Source: Flavobacteriales bacterium
GTDB lineage: Bacteria; Bacteroidota; Bacteroidia; Flavobacteriales_F; PHOS-HE28
Assembly: GCA_023957375.1 (NCBI GenBank)
Contig: JAMLHB010000001.1
Coordinates: 1,590,245-1,654,244, forward strand
Length of the DNA stretch: 64,000 nucleotides
Reading direction: 5' to 3'
Both the position numbers and the translations under genes were made by a program. A model generated the notes under the pieces. That model saw nothing but the letters and a program-made list of their open reading frames with translations, was not told the origin of the DNA and did no database searches. Positions 11,401-20,455 of the stretch are shown piece by piece; positions within the stretch are counted from its first letter, which is position 1; each line of letters opens with the position of its first letter.

Positions 11401-11447
11401 ACCCCGGCGGCGCCCTGCTGCACCACGGGGTCTTCCTCAAACAGTAA
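8421..11447 (+). CDS. Large T9SS-secreted multidomain surface protein
   Basis: Extracellular protein of about 1008 residues. I start it at the ATG at 8421 (MPPHIVKLAQ), which places the signal peptide (WLFALPLLLFTQKAAA) correctly; the frame also opens at a TTG at 8397. After that come about three beta-sandwich repeats of pre-peptidase type (GLTPGTTVYVRFWEY and GLTIGQTYWIRVYSY are equivalent strands), with two linkers of type PPANDNPC. A CUB-like domain follows (CGQVFYDPGG to AANVSC), then a cysteine-bearing domain shared with the next gene. The C-terminus (FPNPAADELSVVF to LLHHGVFLKQ) is a type A sorting domain that directs export through the type IX system and cell-surface attachment. The ligand is unknown; adhesion is a reasonable guess. 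Confidence 0.85.
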   Translation: MPPHIVKLAQVRHLAWSWLFALPLLLFTQKAAATTCAGATTINPASLPINGQSLVCGAGNDLNSTNVPGNLCGSGNWYDYKDGNEALYQFTPTTTGPYQISYSGQTWSSIQVYIGCPTNNNCVYGSGSSGSTEQVTVALNAGTQYFIWFDTWPSPASPCPGTFSLSLAVAPPNDNPCTATALPVNATCTYTTSTTANATATSGVPAPTCANYAGADVWFSVVIPASGGLIIDSNTGVVTDGGMALYTAPNCSGTFTQVACDDDGSVNGVMPMIQAAGLTPGTTVYVRFWEYGGDNNGTFSICAQSYTPPTPPANDNPCAATVAPVNPDMNCTSQAAGTLVGATPSGLAAAPCFGTPDNDVWFRFTATSTTHYISLNNVAGNTTDLYHAVYSGTCGALTNISCSDPNNSTLTGLTIGQTYWIRVYSYWAFVTGDVTTFNLCITTPPPPPACGQVFYDPGGAGANYPNGANSTVTICPTLPGDLVTLNFTAFNTEVLIDELLIYDGNSTAAPLIGTYSGTAIPPPIMATNPTGCLTAVFDADFSINYAGWAANVSCLTPPTGDCVYVLRLNDSGGNGWGSSAVRVRINGGAWTSYTVTGASNMVLIGVNLGDLIELEYIATGPNQNQNSYSISKLGQFPYFSAVSPPAAGITFSQTVDCGPPPAQPQDCAGGVTLCSSQSITTTQTNSGQVADLNPSNQGCLSGGESMGTWYFFSPQTNGTIGFTITPANGTDDYDFALWGPYTEATCPTQPPLRCSWNAPPSYDVGLGNGATDLSEDAWGDGWVKTIDALAGEVYVLYVDNWSTSGQAFTLSWQLSGGSSLDCTTLPVELLSLEAFARDPAIDVQWATATEQQSSHFNVQRSADNVHFSTIGTMPAAGNSQFRTDYLFVDQHPFRGVNYYRLEQVDHDGTTMRTYTVAATLFQGSTNPSIFPNPAADELSVVFPEPVQAGTQLQVLDATGRVISSLQAATAPGLRTALVPLDGIAKGWYQLRILNPGGALLHHGVFLKQ

Positions 11448-11757
11448 TTCTCCCTTTTCAGGTCCGCCGGACTCCAGTCCGGCTACCAGTCCGGCTACCA
11501 GTCCGGCTGCTAGTCCGGCTACCCGTCCCGGCCACCAGTCCAGCCACCTGCCCCATCCCATAAACGGGGGATATCCGCCTACGTGCATCACTGTATTTCA
11601 ATGGCAAAAACACTCCATCCAGCGAACATTGTTGATAATTCATCGTACGAAAACTGGACTTCGGCGAATAAAACGCCCAACTTGCGGGTAAGCAACCAAG
11701 CTGTGCCGATCACGTCGATCCCATCAACAGTGCAGCCGAACCAATTCCCCCAAGACC
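11448..11757. other. Intergenic region with a 12-bp repeat array
   Basis: No gene seen. The first third holds the tandem array at 11477-11549. The remainder is AT-richer and probably carries the promoter of the next gene, but I could not place a convincing TAnnTTTG box. Confidence 0.5.
11477..11549. repeat. GTCCGGCTACCA tandem array
   Basis: About six copies of a 12-13 base unit GTCCGGCTACCA occur with increasing divergence (GTCCGGCTGCTA, GTCCCGGCCACCA, GTCCAGCCACCT). The array starts about 30 bases after the stop of the upstream T9SS gene. It contains no stop codons in some frames, but there is no sign that it is translated. Confidence 0.8.
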
Positions 11758-13623
11758 ATGATGGCGCCCCACCCTTTCCGGAATCACAGGTTCATCCATT
11801 CGTTCAGCGGCTTGGCATTGGCGGTGATCGTTGCGCCCTGCTTGTTTGCACAAAGTTCCAGCAACACCTGCGCCACCGCAAACGCCTTCCCCGTGAACAC
11901 CTCCTGTGTCCCCGTGGTCTTCAACAAACCCACCACATACACGGCAACATACAACCCCGGCGGCTGCAATTCCGGCAATAATGATGATGCTTGGGGCAAA
12001 TTCGTTGCCACCAGCACCCTCACCACCGTGCAGTACACGCCTACGGCCGGTGATGCCATCCTGCAAGTGCTTGCCGCCTGTGGAGGGGCACTGTTGGGTT
12101 GTTCAGATGTGGCCGCAGGCGGTGGTACGGAAACCGTCACCATCGCCACCGTGCCCGGCACCACCTACTACATCCGTGTGCAGCGCTACAACAGCAACCT
12201 CGCCATGAACGGCACCTTGTGCGTGTACAGTACCAGTTGCCTCTACCGCCTAAATCTCAACGATAGCGATGGCGACGGCTGGGGGGATTTGGGCGGCCAA
12301 GCCTACGCAGAGATCTTCGTCAATGGGGTAAGCCTCGGGCTTTGGACGCTCAACAGCGGCTATAGCGGTTATGTGGATTTTGGCGTGAACAACGGCGATG
12401 TGGTGGACGTGATCTTCAACACCACGGGCGCGGGCTGGTACATCGACGAAAATTCCATGGAACTCACCGTGGCCGGAACGTGCATCTACTCCACCTACAA
12501 TCCACCCAATGTGGCGGTACCCTATACATCGGTAGTGAATTGCACACCTTCCCCGGCGGCCTTACCGCAGGATTGCGTGGGCGGGGCCACCGTGTGCAGC
12601 AATGCAAACATCAACGACAACAATGCCACCACCGGCTGCGTCATGGACCTCAACCCCTCAAACATGGGATGCCTGCTGAACGGTGAACGCCAAGGCTCGT
12701 GGTACTATTTCTCGCCATCCGCCAGCGGCACCCTGGGGTTTACCCTCGTGCCCAACGGCCCTACCGACGACTACGACTTTGCCCTGTGGGGACCCTATGG
12801 CGCGGTTCAGTGTCCAAATACCGCTCCGGTGCGCTGCAGCTATTTTGATGGACGCACCTACAGCTCCACCACCACCGGCATGGGCAACGGGGCCTCCGAC
12901 GTGTCCGAGGGGGCCTTCCAGCCACCGGCCACCAACAACGGCTGGGTGAGCACCTTGAACGTTTCTGCCGGCATGGTCTATGTGCTCTACATCGACAACT
13001 GGTCGTCCACCGGCCAAGCCTTCAATCTTTCTTGGCAGCTCTCCGGCGGTGCCTCCCTGGATTGCACCACCCTGCCCGTGGAACTCCTCAGCCTGAATGC
13101 CATGGCCCGCGACCCCGTGATCGATGTGGCCTGGGCCACCGCCTCCGAGCGGAACTCCGCCTACTTCGAAGTGCAACACAGCACCGACGCGCAGCATTTC
13201 ACCACCATCGGCACCCTGAACGCCGCAGGCAACAGCCAGTTCCAAACCGATTACGCCTTCACGGATGAACGCCCCGCCCCCGGCGCCAACTATTACCGCC
13301 TTAACCAGGTGGACATCGACGGGGCCAACGAACTGTCCCAAACCGTAGTGGCCTTCCTCGGTGGCACGCGAAAGCCGGTGCTCTTCCCCAACCCCGCCAA
13401 CGACCAGCTCAACGTGGCCTTCCACTGCCCAACGGACGGCGAGGCCACCCTGCTGGTGCTGGATGCCACCGGAAGAACCGTGGCCCAAAGCAGCACCCAA
13501 GTGCAACGCGGCGAGCAGGCCATCACCTTGCCCATGGCAGACCTGGCCAAGGGCTGGTACAACCTGCACATCCTGCTGCCCGATGGCAGCACCCTGCCCG
13601 GCAACGGCTTCCTGAAGCGCTGA
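11758..13623 (+). CDS. T9SS-secreted surface protein, paralogue of the preceding gene
   Basis: Extracellular protein of 621 residues. The signal peptide (LALAVIVAPCLFAQ) is followed by a pre-peptidase-like beta domain (ATANAFPVNTSC to YYIRVQRYNS), then a beta domain starting CLYRLNLNDSDGDGWGD that matches CVYVLRLNDSGGNGWGS in the previous protein. Next is the shared region with PSNMGCLLNGERQGSWYYFSP and DDYDFALWGPYG. After it comes a segment common in T9SS cargo (LPVELLSLNAMARDPVIDV), and the C-terminal type A sorting domain (FPNPANDQLNVAF to LPGNGFLKR). It is essentially the upstream protein without its CUB region and two repeats, so the pair arose by duplication. Two ATG codons are adjacent at the start. 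Confidence 0.85.
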   Translation: MMAPHPFRNHRFIHSFSGLALAVIVAPCLFAQSSSNTCATANAFPVNTSCVPVVFNKPTTYTATYNPGGCNSGNNDDAWGKFVATSTLTTVQYTPTAGDAILQVLAACGGALLGCSDVAAGGGTETVTIATVPGTTYYIRVQRYNSNLAMNGTLCVYSTSCLYRLNLNDSDGDGWGDLGGQAYAEIFVNGVSLGLWTLNSGYSGYVDFGVNNGDVVDVIFNTTGAGWYIDENSMELTVAGTCIYSTYNPPNVAVPYTSVVNCTPSPAALPQDCVGGATVCSNANINDNNATTGCVMDLNPSNMGCLLNGERQGSWYYFSPSASGTLGFTLVPNGPTDDYDFALWGPYGAVQCPNTAPVRCSYFDGRTYSSTTTGMGNGASDVSEGAFQPPATNNGWVSTLNVSAGMVYVLYIDNWSSTGQAFNLSWQLSGGASLDCTTLPVELLSLNAMARDPVIDVAWATASERNSAYFEVQHSTDAQHFTTIGTLNAAGNSQFQTDYAFTDERPAPGANYYRLNQVDIDGANELSQTVVAFLGGTRKPVLFPNPANDQLNVAFHCPTDGEATLLVLDATGRTVAQSSTQVQRGEQAITLPMADLAKGWYNLHILLPDGSTLPGNGFLKR

Positions 13624-13861
13624 GGTGGCGCCCCCGTGCGGCTTGCCCGGCACGGCCTGCGCCCCGCCGGCCGCGCCCCCTTGAAATTACCCCCCTTCCC
13701 TCCACAACTTTTCAACAGCAGGGCAACCTTGCCCCACCTCCCTCGTCTTCCACCACGTGGAAGCTATTTCGTCCAACCCGGTGCCTTGGTGTGCTGCACG
13801 TATCGGTACTTGGAAAAATGCTACCTTCGTTCCCCCCTCTTTCCCACAATTGCATCCCCAC

Positions 13862-15925
13862 ATGCGTGGAACCCGACCCTGCCGTATTCTGCCCCTTGCC
13901 TTGGCATTGACCTGTGCCCTGGCCACCAGCGCCCAAAACGTGGGCATCAGCACCAACGGCGCAGTGCCTGCCGCTGACGCCCTGCTGGACATCAACGCCG
14001 CCAGCTTGGCCGCCAATGCCAAGCGCGGCCTGCTGATCCCGCGCATGACCGAGGCCCAGCGCTTAGCCATCCCCGTAACCGTGGCCGACAATGCCCTGCT
14101 GGTCTACCAAACCGATGTGGGCGCCGCCTTGGACACCACCAACGCCCGGGGCCTGTGGTACTATGATGCGCCCTCCACCGCTTGGCGCCACCTCTCGGTG
14201 GCCAACCGCGCATGGAGCCTGAAGGGCAACACCATCTCCGCCGCGCCTTGGCAATACGTGGGCACCGCCAGCAACACCCTGCCCAACCGCAACTTCGTGA
14301 TCCGCACCGGGGCCGCTCCGGCCAACCCCGCCCTGCAAATGGGTTGGAACTTGATGGCACACCAACAGGGCTTCGTGGGCTTGGGCACCGCCGCACCCGC
14401 CACCGAACGCCTGGAAGTGGAGGGGGCCATCCGCTTCGCCACCAACTCCCCCAACACCAACCCCGCCGCACCGCGCCAAGGAACCATCCGCTACGGCACC
14501 ATCGACGGATTGGCACCCACTTCCGCCAGCGCAAACCCCAACAACTTGAAATGGCACTGGGGCACCTTGGACACCTTGCAGAACATCTACTGGGGAAGGT
14601 TGGAGAACGCCGAAACCTACGTGACCCCGGCAAAGCCTTTTGCCAAGGACACCGTCCAATGCCAAAACCAGTTCGGCGATGCCTACGTGGGCCAGCTCAG
14701 CGCCATCCCCGTGACCCAGACCACCAACACGCCCGCCAACATCTACAGCCCATTCCCCACCAATTGGATGGCCGCCAGGGAACCGTATTTCCGGGTGCAA
14801 TACCTCTACCGCAACAGCGAATTAGTGGAGGCCGGCTTCTGCTTCCCCGCCACCATCAACGCGTTTTCCTTCTTCTGCCTGGACCAGGAGAACCTAGACA
14901 ACGGCGCTGGTAACCCCCCCACGTTGGTCATCGGCAAAATACGGGGGGGGGCAGCCGTGGAACCGGGTTGGGCAGGCCAAGGTGCCACACCCTACTTTGG
15001 TGGAACACACCCCTACATGGACGACAACATCCGCATGCAAGCCCCGGAAAGAGGCAGCTTTAACAACCTCACTCCGGCACCCGGCTGGATCACCTTTCCC
15101 CTCACCACCCCCATCACCTTGGCCGCGGGCCAGCACCTGATCATCGACATCACTTTGCGGCGCAACAATTTCCTCGGAACGGGCCCCAAAGTGGAGCTGA
15201 TGGACCCCGGCTTTGCGTGCACCAAGTGGGTCTTCAATGGCTCCCAGAGCACGACCTCCGACACCGATATCCAGCTCCTTGACGACAATCCCCTCACCCC
15301 TGGGACCTCCACGGCATCTCCCAACAACCCGCACAACAAGCGCCCGGTAACGCGTTTCACGGCCACGGTGGCCACGCCGATCTCGTTTGAGCGCTATGCC
15401 AATTACCTGCAGTACGATGGCGGCGTGATGATCGGCAGCCCGGCATGGGCCGCCGCCAACTTCAAGGGCCCCGGCACCGTGGCCGCCGAAAATGGCGTGT
15501 TCGACGGCGGCCTGAAGCTCAGCGACCACGTGTTCGACCGCTACTTCGAGGGTGAGGCCGCCGCAACACCGGGCAGCAAGCACTTCTACGTGGGGCTGCC
15601 CCAACTGCACGACCAGCTGCAAAGCAGCCGCCACCTGCCCAACATGCCCAGCCGCCAGCAGTGGGAAACTTCCGGCGGCGCCAGCTTGGGCACCTTGGCC
15701 ACCGGCCTGTGGGAAACCGTGGAGGAACAGGCCCTGTACATCACCCAACTGGAGCAAGACCTCAGCAGCTTGGAGGAGCTCAGCTTCGGGCAACTTCTTT
15801 CAGCCGAACAGGCCGCAGCCCTCATCGGCGAGGTGAACAATAGCAGAAGGCTCACGCCCCCCCAGAAAGCCCACCTCATTGAGGCCATCCGCCGCAAGGC
15901 AAGCCCCAACACCCCGACCCGATGA
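13862..15925 (+). CDS. Secreted tail-fibre-like surface protein, first of three paralogues
   Basis: Secreted protein of 687 residues; the start is the ATG at 13862, because the frame's earlier GTG start puts 35 odd residues before the signal peptide (LPLALALTCALATSAQ). The mature protein begins with the signature of a large Bacteroidota family (VGISTNGA, LLDINAAS, RGLLIPRMTEAQR), comparable to phage-like fibre proteins. The middle has a beta domain with RVQYLYRNSELVEAGFCFP. The C-terminus carries the pattern HVFDRYFEG, SRHLPNMPS, EEQALYITQLEQDL, similar to the chaperone end of fibre proteins, and then helices. No T9SS sorting domain is present. It heads an overlapping three-gene run. A weak -7 box (TACCTTCG) lies at 13822-13829. 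Confidence 0.75.
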   Translation: MRGTRPCRILPLALALTCALATSAQNVGISTNGAVPAADALLDINAASLAANAKRGLLIPRMTEAQRLAIPVTVADNALLVYQTDVGAALDTTNARGLWYYDAPSTAWRHLSVANRAWSLKGNTISAAPWQYVGTASNTLPNRNFVIRTGAAPANPALQMGWNLMAHQQGFVGLGTAAPATERLEVEGAIRFATNSPNTNPAAPRQGTIRYGTIDGLAPTSASANPNNLKWHWGTLDTLQNIYWGRLENAETYVTPAKPFAKDTVQCQNQFGDAYVGQLSAIPVTQTTNTPANIYSPFPTNWMAAREPYFRVQYLYRNSELVEAGFCFPATINAFSFFCLDQENLDNGAGNPPTLVIGKIRGGAAVEPGWAGQGATPYFGGTHPYMDDNIRMQAPERGSFNNLTPAPGWITFPLTTPITLAAGQHLIIDITLRRNNFLGTGPKVELMDPGFACTKWVFNGSQSTTSDTDIQLLDDNPLTPGTSTASPNNPHNKRPVTRFTATVATPISFERYANYLQYDGGVMIGSPAWAAANFKGPGTVAAENGVFDGGLKLSDHVFDRYFEGEAAATPGSKHFYVGLPQLHDQLQSSRHLPNMPSRQQWETSGGASLGTLATGLWETVEEQALYITQLEQDLSSLEELSFGQLLSAEQAAALIGEVNNSRRLTPPQKAHLIEAIRRKASPNTPTR

Positions 15926-18348
15926 GCAACCCCCGCCTGCCTTCGCATCGCACGGCCAGCACACTGCGGCACGCCCCCCCCGCCGCCATGGGCCGCCGCA
16001 CAACCTGGGCGGCCGCCCTGCTGTTGGTGGCCGCGCTGCCTGCCGCCGCGCAGAACATCGCCATCAACAGCACCGGGGCCGCCGCCGACCCCAAGGCCCT
16101 GCTGGACATCAGCTCCGTCTCCAAGGGCCTGCTGATCCCCCGCATGGCCGACTTCCAGCGCAACGCCATTCCCGCCCTTACCCCCGCCAACGACGGCCTG
16201 GTGGTCTTCCAAACCAACGGCGCCATTGGCACCCGCGGCTTCTACGTGCTGCACGGAGGCACTTGGCGGCCACTGAACGACGGCGGGAAAAACGGATGGG
16301 ACGTCTTCGGCAACAACCTCTTCAACGCCGCCTATCCCAACCCCGATTACTTGGGCACCAACGACAACAGGCCCCTGCTCCTGCGCACCAACAACCTGCA
16401 GCGCATGCGCGTGGACGCCTCCGGCTTCATGGCCGTGGGCAACACCTCCACTGCAGCGGCGAACCAGGCCTTGGAACAGTTGGACATCAACGGGGCGTTG
16501 GGCGTGTACTACGAACCACCATTAGGCTACGAGGCCAGCAACACCGATGCGGCCGGCGTGTTCCGCTACCAGGCCTACGGCACCAACACGGGCTCCGCGC
16601 CCTACCGCCGGGGCACCCTTGAAAAGCCCGCCACCAACCCCAATAACGCCGCCACCATCGGCGATGTGCTGGGCAGCGCCAATACCTACCCCCTCCAGTA
16701 CGCGGGCCACTGGGGCAACATCACCGGCGAGCCCATGCGGCAGGGCTATGTGGTGGCCACCGTGCCCCCTACCATTTACCAGCCTAAGCTGGGCGGCTGG
16801 CGCGCCTTTGAAAACCCGTACAACGAGGTGGTCTACAAACCATGGACCCACTTCAAGGAAGCGGTGTGCACCCCGGGCACGGCGGCCTCCATCATTCCCT
16901 CGGGACCAACTATCTCTATCGGAGATCGCTGGAGCGACGACGCTTCGCTGCCGCCCGGCGAAGGCGAGCTCATCAGCCCCTACCAACGGTATGTGGTTAG
17001 CCAAACCTTCGTGCACCACCAGTACCTCTACTTCGCCGAGGAACTGAACGCCGAGCTGGCGCAGGTGGCGGGCAATACTTCGGTTACCGGCGGCCTGTGC
17101 CCCGGCGGTCAAATAGACAGCATCGGCTTCCGCGTTAGTTCCCAAAATTGGACGCGGGGCATTACTACCGGGGAAGCCGACATCATTGTGCGCAACGCCC
17201 CGGATGGTTTGGTGGAATTGAACGGCTTCGACATCAGCCCGGGCGACCCCGCCACCATGGGCTGCGGCACCATTCCGGACCTGGCCGGCCTCGCGGACTG
17301 GCCCGATAACGTGAGCATCCACTGGCAGATGATCCGCTTGAACCCGCCCTTTATCTGGGACGGCCGCAGCAACGTGATCGTGGATGTGGCCGTGCGGCAT
17401 CCGAACAATTCGGTAACACCTAGTACGGCTGGTACTGCGGCCCGGGTGCGGGTAACCCAGTTGCCGGTGAACGCCAGCTTCTGCGCGCACACCCAGACCA
17501 ATATCACGGGAGGCACCAATCCTTTGCAACTCTTTCCGGATCCGAGCCCGGCACCCGGTTGGGCGTGCCCGGCCGTATTGTCCAACAATAAAGCGGTGCG
17601 CATGCCTGATTTGATGTCCATTCCCAATTACATCGCTGGTGTCTCCAAGTGGCGGCCCATGGCGCGCTTTGCCGGCAAGGTGACCACGGTGACCAACACC
17701 GGGACCGTAGGAACGGACGGCAACTACATCACCTACCCCGGTGCCTTGGTGCTGGAGGACAGCACCGGCTTAGGCGCCACCGGAGTGCCCTGGGGCCGCT
17801 GGCGTCCCGCTTGGCCATCCATATACAACACGGGGTTCAGCTACAAGGGCAAAGGCACCATCAGCGCACAGCGCGGCGTATACGACAATACCGTGCGGCT
17901 GAACGATCACGTGCTGGACCGCTATTTCGACGGCCGTGTGGCGCCCGCCGATGCCGCCCGGTTCGGTGGCACCCGCCTGCTCTCCATCGGCGAAATGGAC
18001 CGCTTTGCCCGGCAGCACCGCCACCTGCCCACCATGCAGGGCCGCACCGATTGGGAACGGGGCAACGGCTTCTCATTGGGCCAGATCACCAACCAGCTCT
18101 GGGTCACCGCCGAAACCCACGCCCTGTACTTGGGCCAACTGCACAACAAGCTCAACGCCATTGAGGTGCTTACCAACGACCGCCTGCTGAACACCGGCGA
18201 ATACCGGCAGGCCTGCCGGGAGATCGCCGGCATGGCCCCGTACACCGATGCCGAGAAAACACGGCTGATGGAAGCCCTGCGCAAACGCACCCCCCAAGCC
18301 CCGCCCAACCCCGGAAAGGGTAAAACCGCACCCCGCCATGGCCACTGA
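15922..18348 (+). CDS. Secreted tail-fibre-like surface protein, second paralogue
   Basis: Protein of 808 residues; its ATG overlaps the previous stop by 4 bases (ATGA), indicating translational coupling. It has the same plan as its neighbours: signal peptide (AALLLVAALPAAAQ), N-terminal signature (IAINSTGA, ALLDISSVSKGLLIPRMADFQR), a long beta-rich middle with a HHQYLYFAEELNAELAQVAG segment, then the C-terminal pattern HVLDRYFDG, HRHLPTMQG, TAETHALYLGQLHNKL. A short helical tail ends rich in Pro and Lys. The middle is longer and more divergent than in the other two, so it may be the specificity part. There is no sorting domain, so retention at the surface would have to be indirect. The role is unknown. 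Confidence 0.75.
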   Translation: MSNPRLPSHRTASTLRHAPPAAMGRRTTWAAALLLVAALPAAAQNIAINSTGAAADPKALLDISSVSKGLLIPRMADFQRNAIPALTPANDGLVVFQTNGAIGTRGFYVLHGGTWRPLNDGGKNGWDVFGNNLFNAAYPNPDYLGTNDNRPLLLRTNNLQRMRVDASGFMAVGNTSTAAANQALEQLDINGALGVYYEPPLGYEASNTDAAGVFRYQAYGTNTGSAPYRRGTLEKPATNPNNAATIGDVLGSANTYPLQYAGHWGNITGEPMRQGYVVATVPPTIYQPKLGGWRAFENPYNEVVYKPWTHFKEAVCTPGTAASIIPSGPTISIGDRWSDDASLPPGEGELISPYQRYVVSQTFVHHQYLYFAEELNAELAQVAGNTSVTGGLCPGGQIDSIGFRVSSQNWTRGITTGEADIIVRNAPDGLVELNGFDISPGDPATMGCGTIPDLAGLADWPDNVSIHWQMIRLNPPFIWDGRSNVIVDVAVRHPNNSVTPSTAGTAARVRVTQLPVNASFCAHTQTNITGGTNPLQLFPDPSPAPGWACPAVLSNNKAVRMPDLMSIPNYIAGVSKWRPMARFAGKVTTVTNTGTVGTDGNYITYPGALVLEDSTGLGATGVPWGRWRPAWPSIYNTGFSYKGKGTISAQRGVYDNTVRLNDHVLDRYFDGRVAPADAARFGGTRLLSIGEMDRFARQHRHLPTMQGRTDWERGNGFSLGQITNQLWVTAETHALYLGQLHNKLNAIEVLTNDRLLNTGEYRQACREIAGMAPYTDAEKTRLMEALRKRTPQAPPNPGKGKTAPRHGH

Positions 18349-20455
18349 CCTCCGCATCCCCCGCCCCGCAAACCCGTGGGCCTGCACCGCCGCCCCGTGG
18401 ACGGTGGCGCTGATGCTGGCCGCATTGCTGTGCGCCGCCTCCGGCGCCGTGCAGGCCCAAGTGGCCATCAACACCACCGGAACCGCGCCCACCACCCCCA
18501 ACGCCATGCTGGAGCTCACCAGCACCACCCAAGGACTGTTAGTGCCGCGCATGACCCAAAGCCAGCGCAACAGCCTGGCCGGCCCGCCCGACGGCACCAT
18601 CGTGTACCAAACCGATTCGGTCTCCAACAACCCGCCGGGGTTCTATTACTGGGATGCCTCCATCCCCCAGTGGCAGCACGTGCTGTGGGAGCGCAACATC
18701 TGGCACCTCGGCGGAAACACCGGTACCACTTCCGCCGATTTCTTAGGCACGCTCAACAACATGCCCCTGATCTTCCGCATCACCGGAAACGAACGGGCAC
18801 GCATCAGCGAGAACGGTGAGTTCCAGCTGTACAGCACCTACCCCAATTTGTGGGGAAGTGTCAGTACCTCGCCCGCCACGGAGATCATGCACGTGCAGGG
18901 CGGGGTGAAGCTCAACGGTGGCAGCGTGGGCAATAATGAGGGCACCATCCGGTACGTGCCCGGCACCGGCGGGGCACGCGGGCAGTTCCAAGGCTACGTG
19001 CTCAACGCCCCCGGCAGCAATACCTCCGTGAACGGCTGGAAGCAGATCGACAACAACTTCGATGAGCGCAAGCTGCAGGAAACCGCCAAGGCCACCGGCG
19101 CCTGCCAGCCCCCGAGCAACCCGGCCTTGACGGCCGCCGCCGTGGTGCAAATGCCGCGCCCTTGGCCCATCCCGGGCCCCACGGGCGGCTTCACCACCCT
19201 GGCCGGCGCGGAAAGCCCCTACTATTCCCTGTGGGAGGACGGCCGCCGCCAGTTCCTCTTCCGCAGCGAGGACCTGGCCGCAGCGGGCATCTGCCCGGGG
19301 CCTTCGAACCCCATCGGCGCCATCGCCTTCTATGCAACCAGCAGCTCCTCTGCCTCAGGACGGATCCACTTCCTGCGCTTCCGCATGAAGAACACCAGTA
19401 CCACCAGCACGGCCGCAGGCTTCGACAACAACGCACTGGTGGATTTCTCCAACCCCAACCCGCCCGAAATACCCGGACCGCCGACCAGCTATAACCCAAA
19501 CCACCAGACCGGCTTCAACTTGGTGACCGGCTGGAACGTGCACGGCGCCGATGGGGGCGTGAACTTCTACTGGACCGGCGCCAACCTGCTGTTGGACGCG
19601 GCCTTGGACAACCAGGAGTGGTCCGGGCCGTCGATCAACTACGGCTCCGTGCAGGGCTACGGCACCACCTACCCCAGCATGATCAGCATGTATTGCGATG
19701 CCTGCGGCGGCTCGGGCAACTTCACTTGCCGCTGGAACACCGCTCCTCTCCCAAGCCCGCCGTTCTATTACCCGCCCACCACCCCCACGAACGGCTTGCC
19801 CCTGGCCGGCGGCGGTACCCAGATCGGTTGGGGCTATGTAGGCGGCTGGACGCTGACCGCCGGGGTGAGCACCGTGGTGTGCGACGGTGACCCGACCACC
19901 TGGACCGGCGGCGGCCCACCCTCCACCAACCAGCGCCTGCCCCGGGTGGCCTTCTTGGCGAAGTACACCGGCGGTGGGGCCGCCTACGACGTGGGCAACT
20001 ACATGGTGAGCCAGGACGGCCTGATGGTGGGCGATGCCGCCTGGGCCAGCGCGGGCTCCTTTGCGCCCCCGCCCAGCACCCTGAACTTCCACGGGCCCGG
20101 TACCCTGAACGCACAACGCAGCGTGTGGAGCGGCACCAGCCTGTTGAGCGACTACGTGTTCGACCTGTACTACGACAACCAGGCCCGCCCCGGAGATGCC
20201 CAGGCCGCAGCGCAGTACCAGCGTGTGCCCCTGAAGGACCTGTCCAACTACGTGGAGCGCGAACGCCGCCTGCCCAACGTGGACGGCCGCGCCGCCTGGA
20301 ACCGCAATGGCAACTTCAGCATCGACCAGATCACCAACCAACTGTGGGTGGCCGTGGAAGACCAGGCGCTCTACATCAAGGAGCTCAACGACCGCATGGA
20401 TGCCCTGAAGCAGTACTTGGTGCAGAAGAAGCTGCGCGAGCTGGAGAAGGAGTAA
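18338..20455 (+). CDS. Secreted tail-fibre-like surface protein, third paralogue
   Basis: Protein of 705 residues whose ATG lies 11 bases inside the preceding gene. The signal peptide (LMLAALLCAASGAVQAQ) is followed by the family signature VAINTTGTAP, AMLELTSTTQGLLVPRMTQSQR and a YYWDASIPQWQHV segment. The middle contains RRQFLFRSEDLAAAGICPGP, which aligns with the QYLY-x(4)-EL segment of the other two. The C-terminus has YVFDLYYDN, ERRLPNVDG, VEDQALYIKELNDRMDALKQYLVQKK, a clear coiled coil that could trimerise. The three genes are probably one transcript and may form a joint or interchangeable surface structure, which is inference. Confidence 0.75.
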   Translation: MATDLRIPRPANPWACTAAPWTVALMLAALLCAASGAVQAQVAINTTGTAPTTPNAMLELTSTTQGLLVPRMTQSQRNSLAGPPDGTIVYQTDSVSNNPPGFYYWDASIPQWQHVLWERNIWHLGGNTGTTSADFLGTLNNMPLIFRITGNERARISENGEFQLYSTYPNLWGSVSTSPATEIMHVQGGVKLNGGSVGNNEGTIRYVPGTGGARGQFQGYVLNAPGSNTSVNGWKQIDNNFDERKLQETAKATGACQPPSNPALTAAAVVQMPRPWPIPGPTGGFTTLAGAESPYYSLWEDGRRQFLFRSEDLAAAGICPGPSNPIGAIAFYATSSSSASGRIHFLRFRMKNTSTTSTAAGFDNNALVDFSNPNPPEIPGPPTSYNPNHQTGFNLVTGWNVHGADGGVNFYWTGANLLLDAALDNQEWSGPSINYGSVQGYGTTYPSMISMYCDACGGSGNFTCRWNTAPLPSPPFYYPPTTPTNGLPLAGGGTQIGWGYVGGWTLTAGVSTVVCDGDPTTWTGGGPPSTNQRLPRVAFLAKYTGGGAAYDVGNYMVSQDGLMVGDAAWASAGSFAPPPSTLNFHGPGTLNAQRSVWSGTSLLSDYVFDLYYDNQARPGDAQAAAQYQRVPLKDLSNYVERERRLPNVDGRAAWNRNGNFSIDQITNQLWVAVEDQALYIKELNDRMDALKQYLVQKKLRELEKE

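Noticed and set aside
11477-11549. Possible CRISPR array
   Set aside because: The units are contiguous 12-mers without spacers, and no cas gene is in the window.
15922-18348. Possible T9SS sorting domain at the ends of the three fibre-like proteins
   Set aside because: None of the three has the FPNP start or the beta-strand pattern; their ends are helical.
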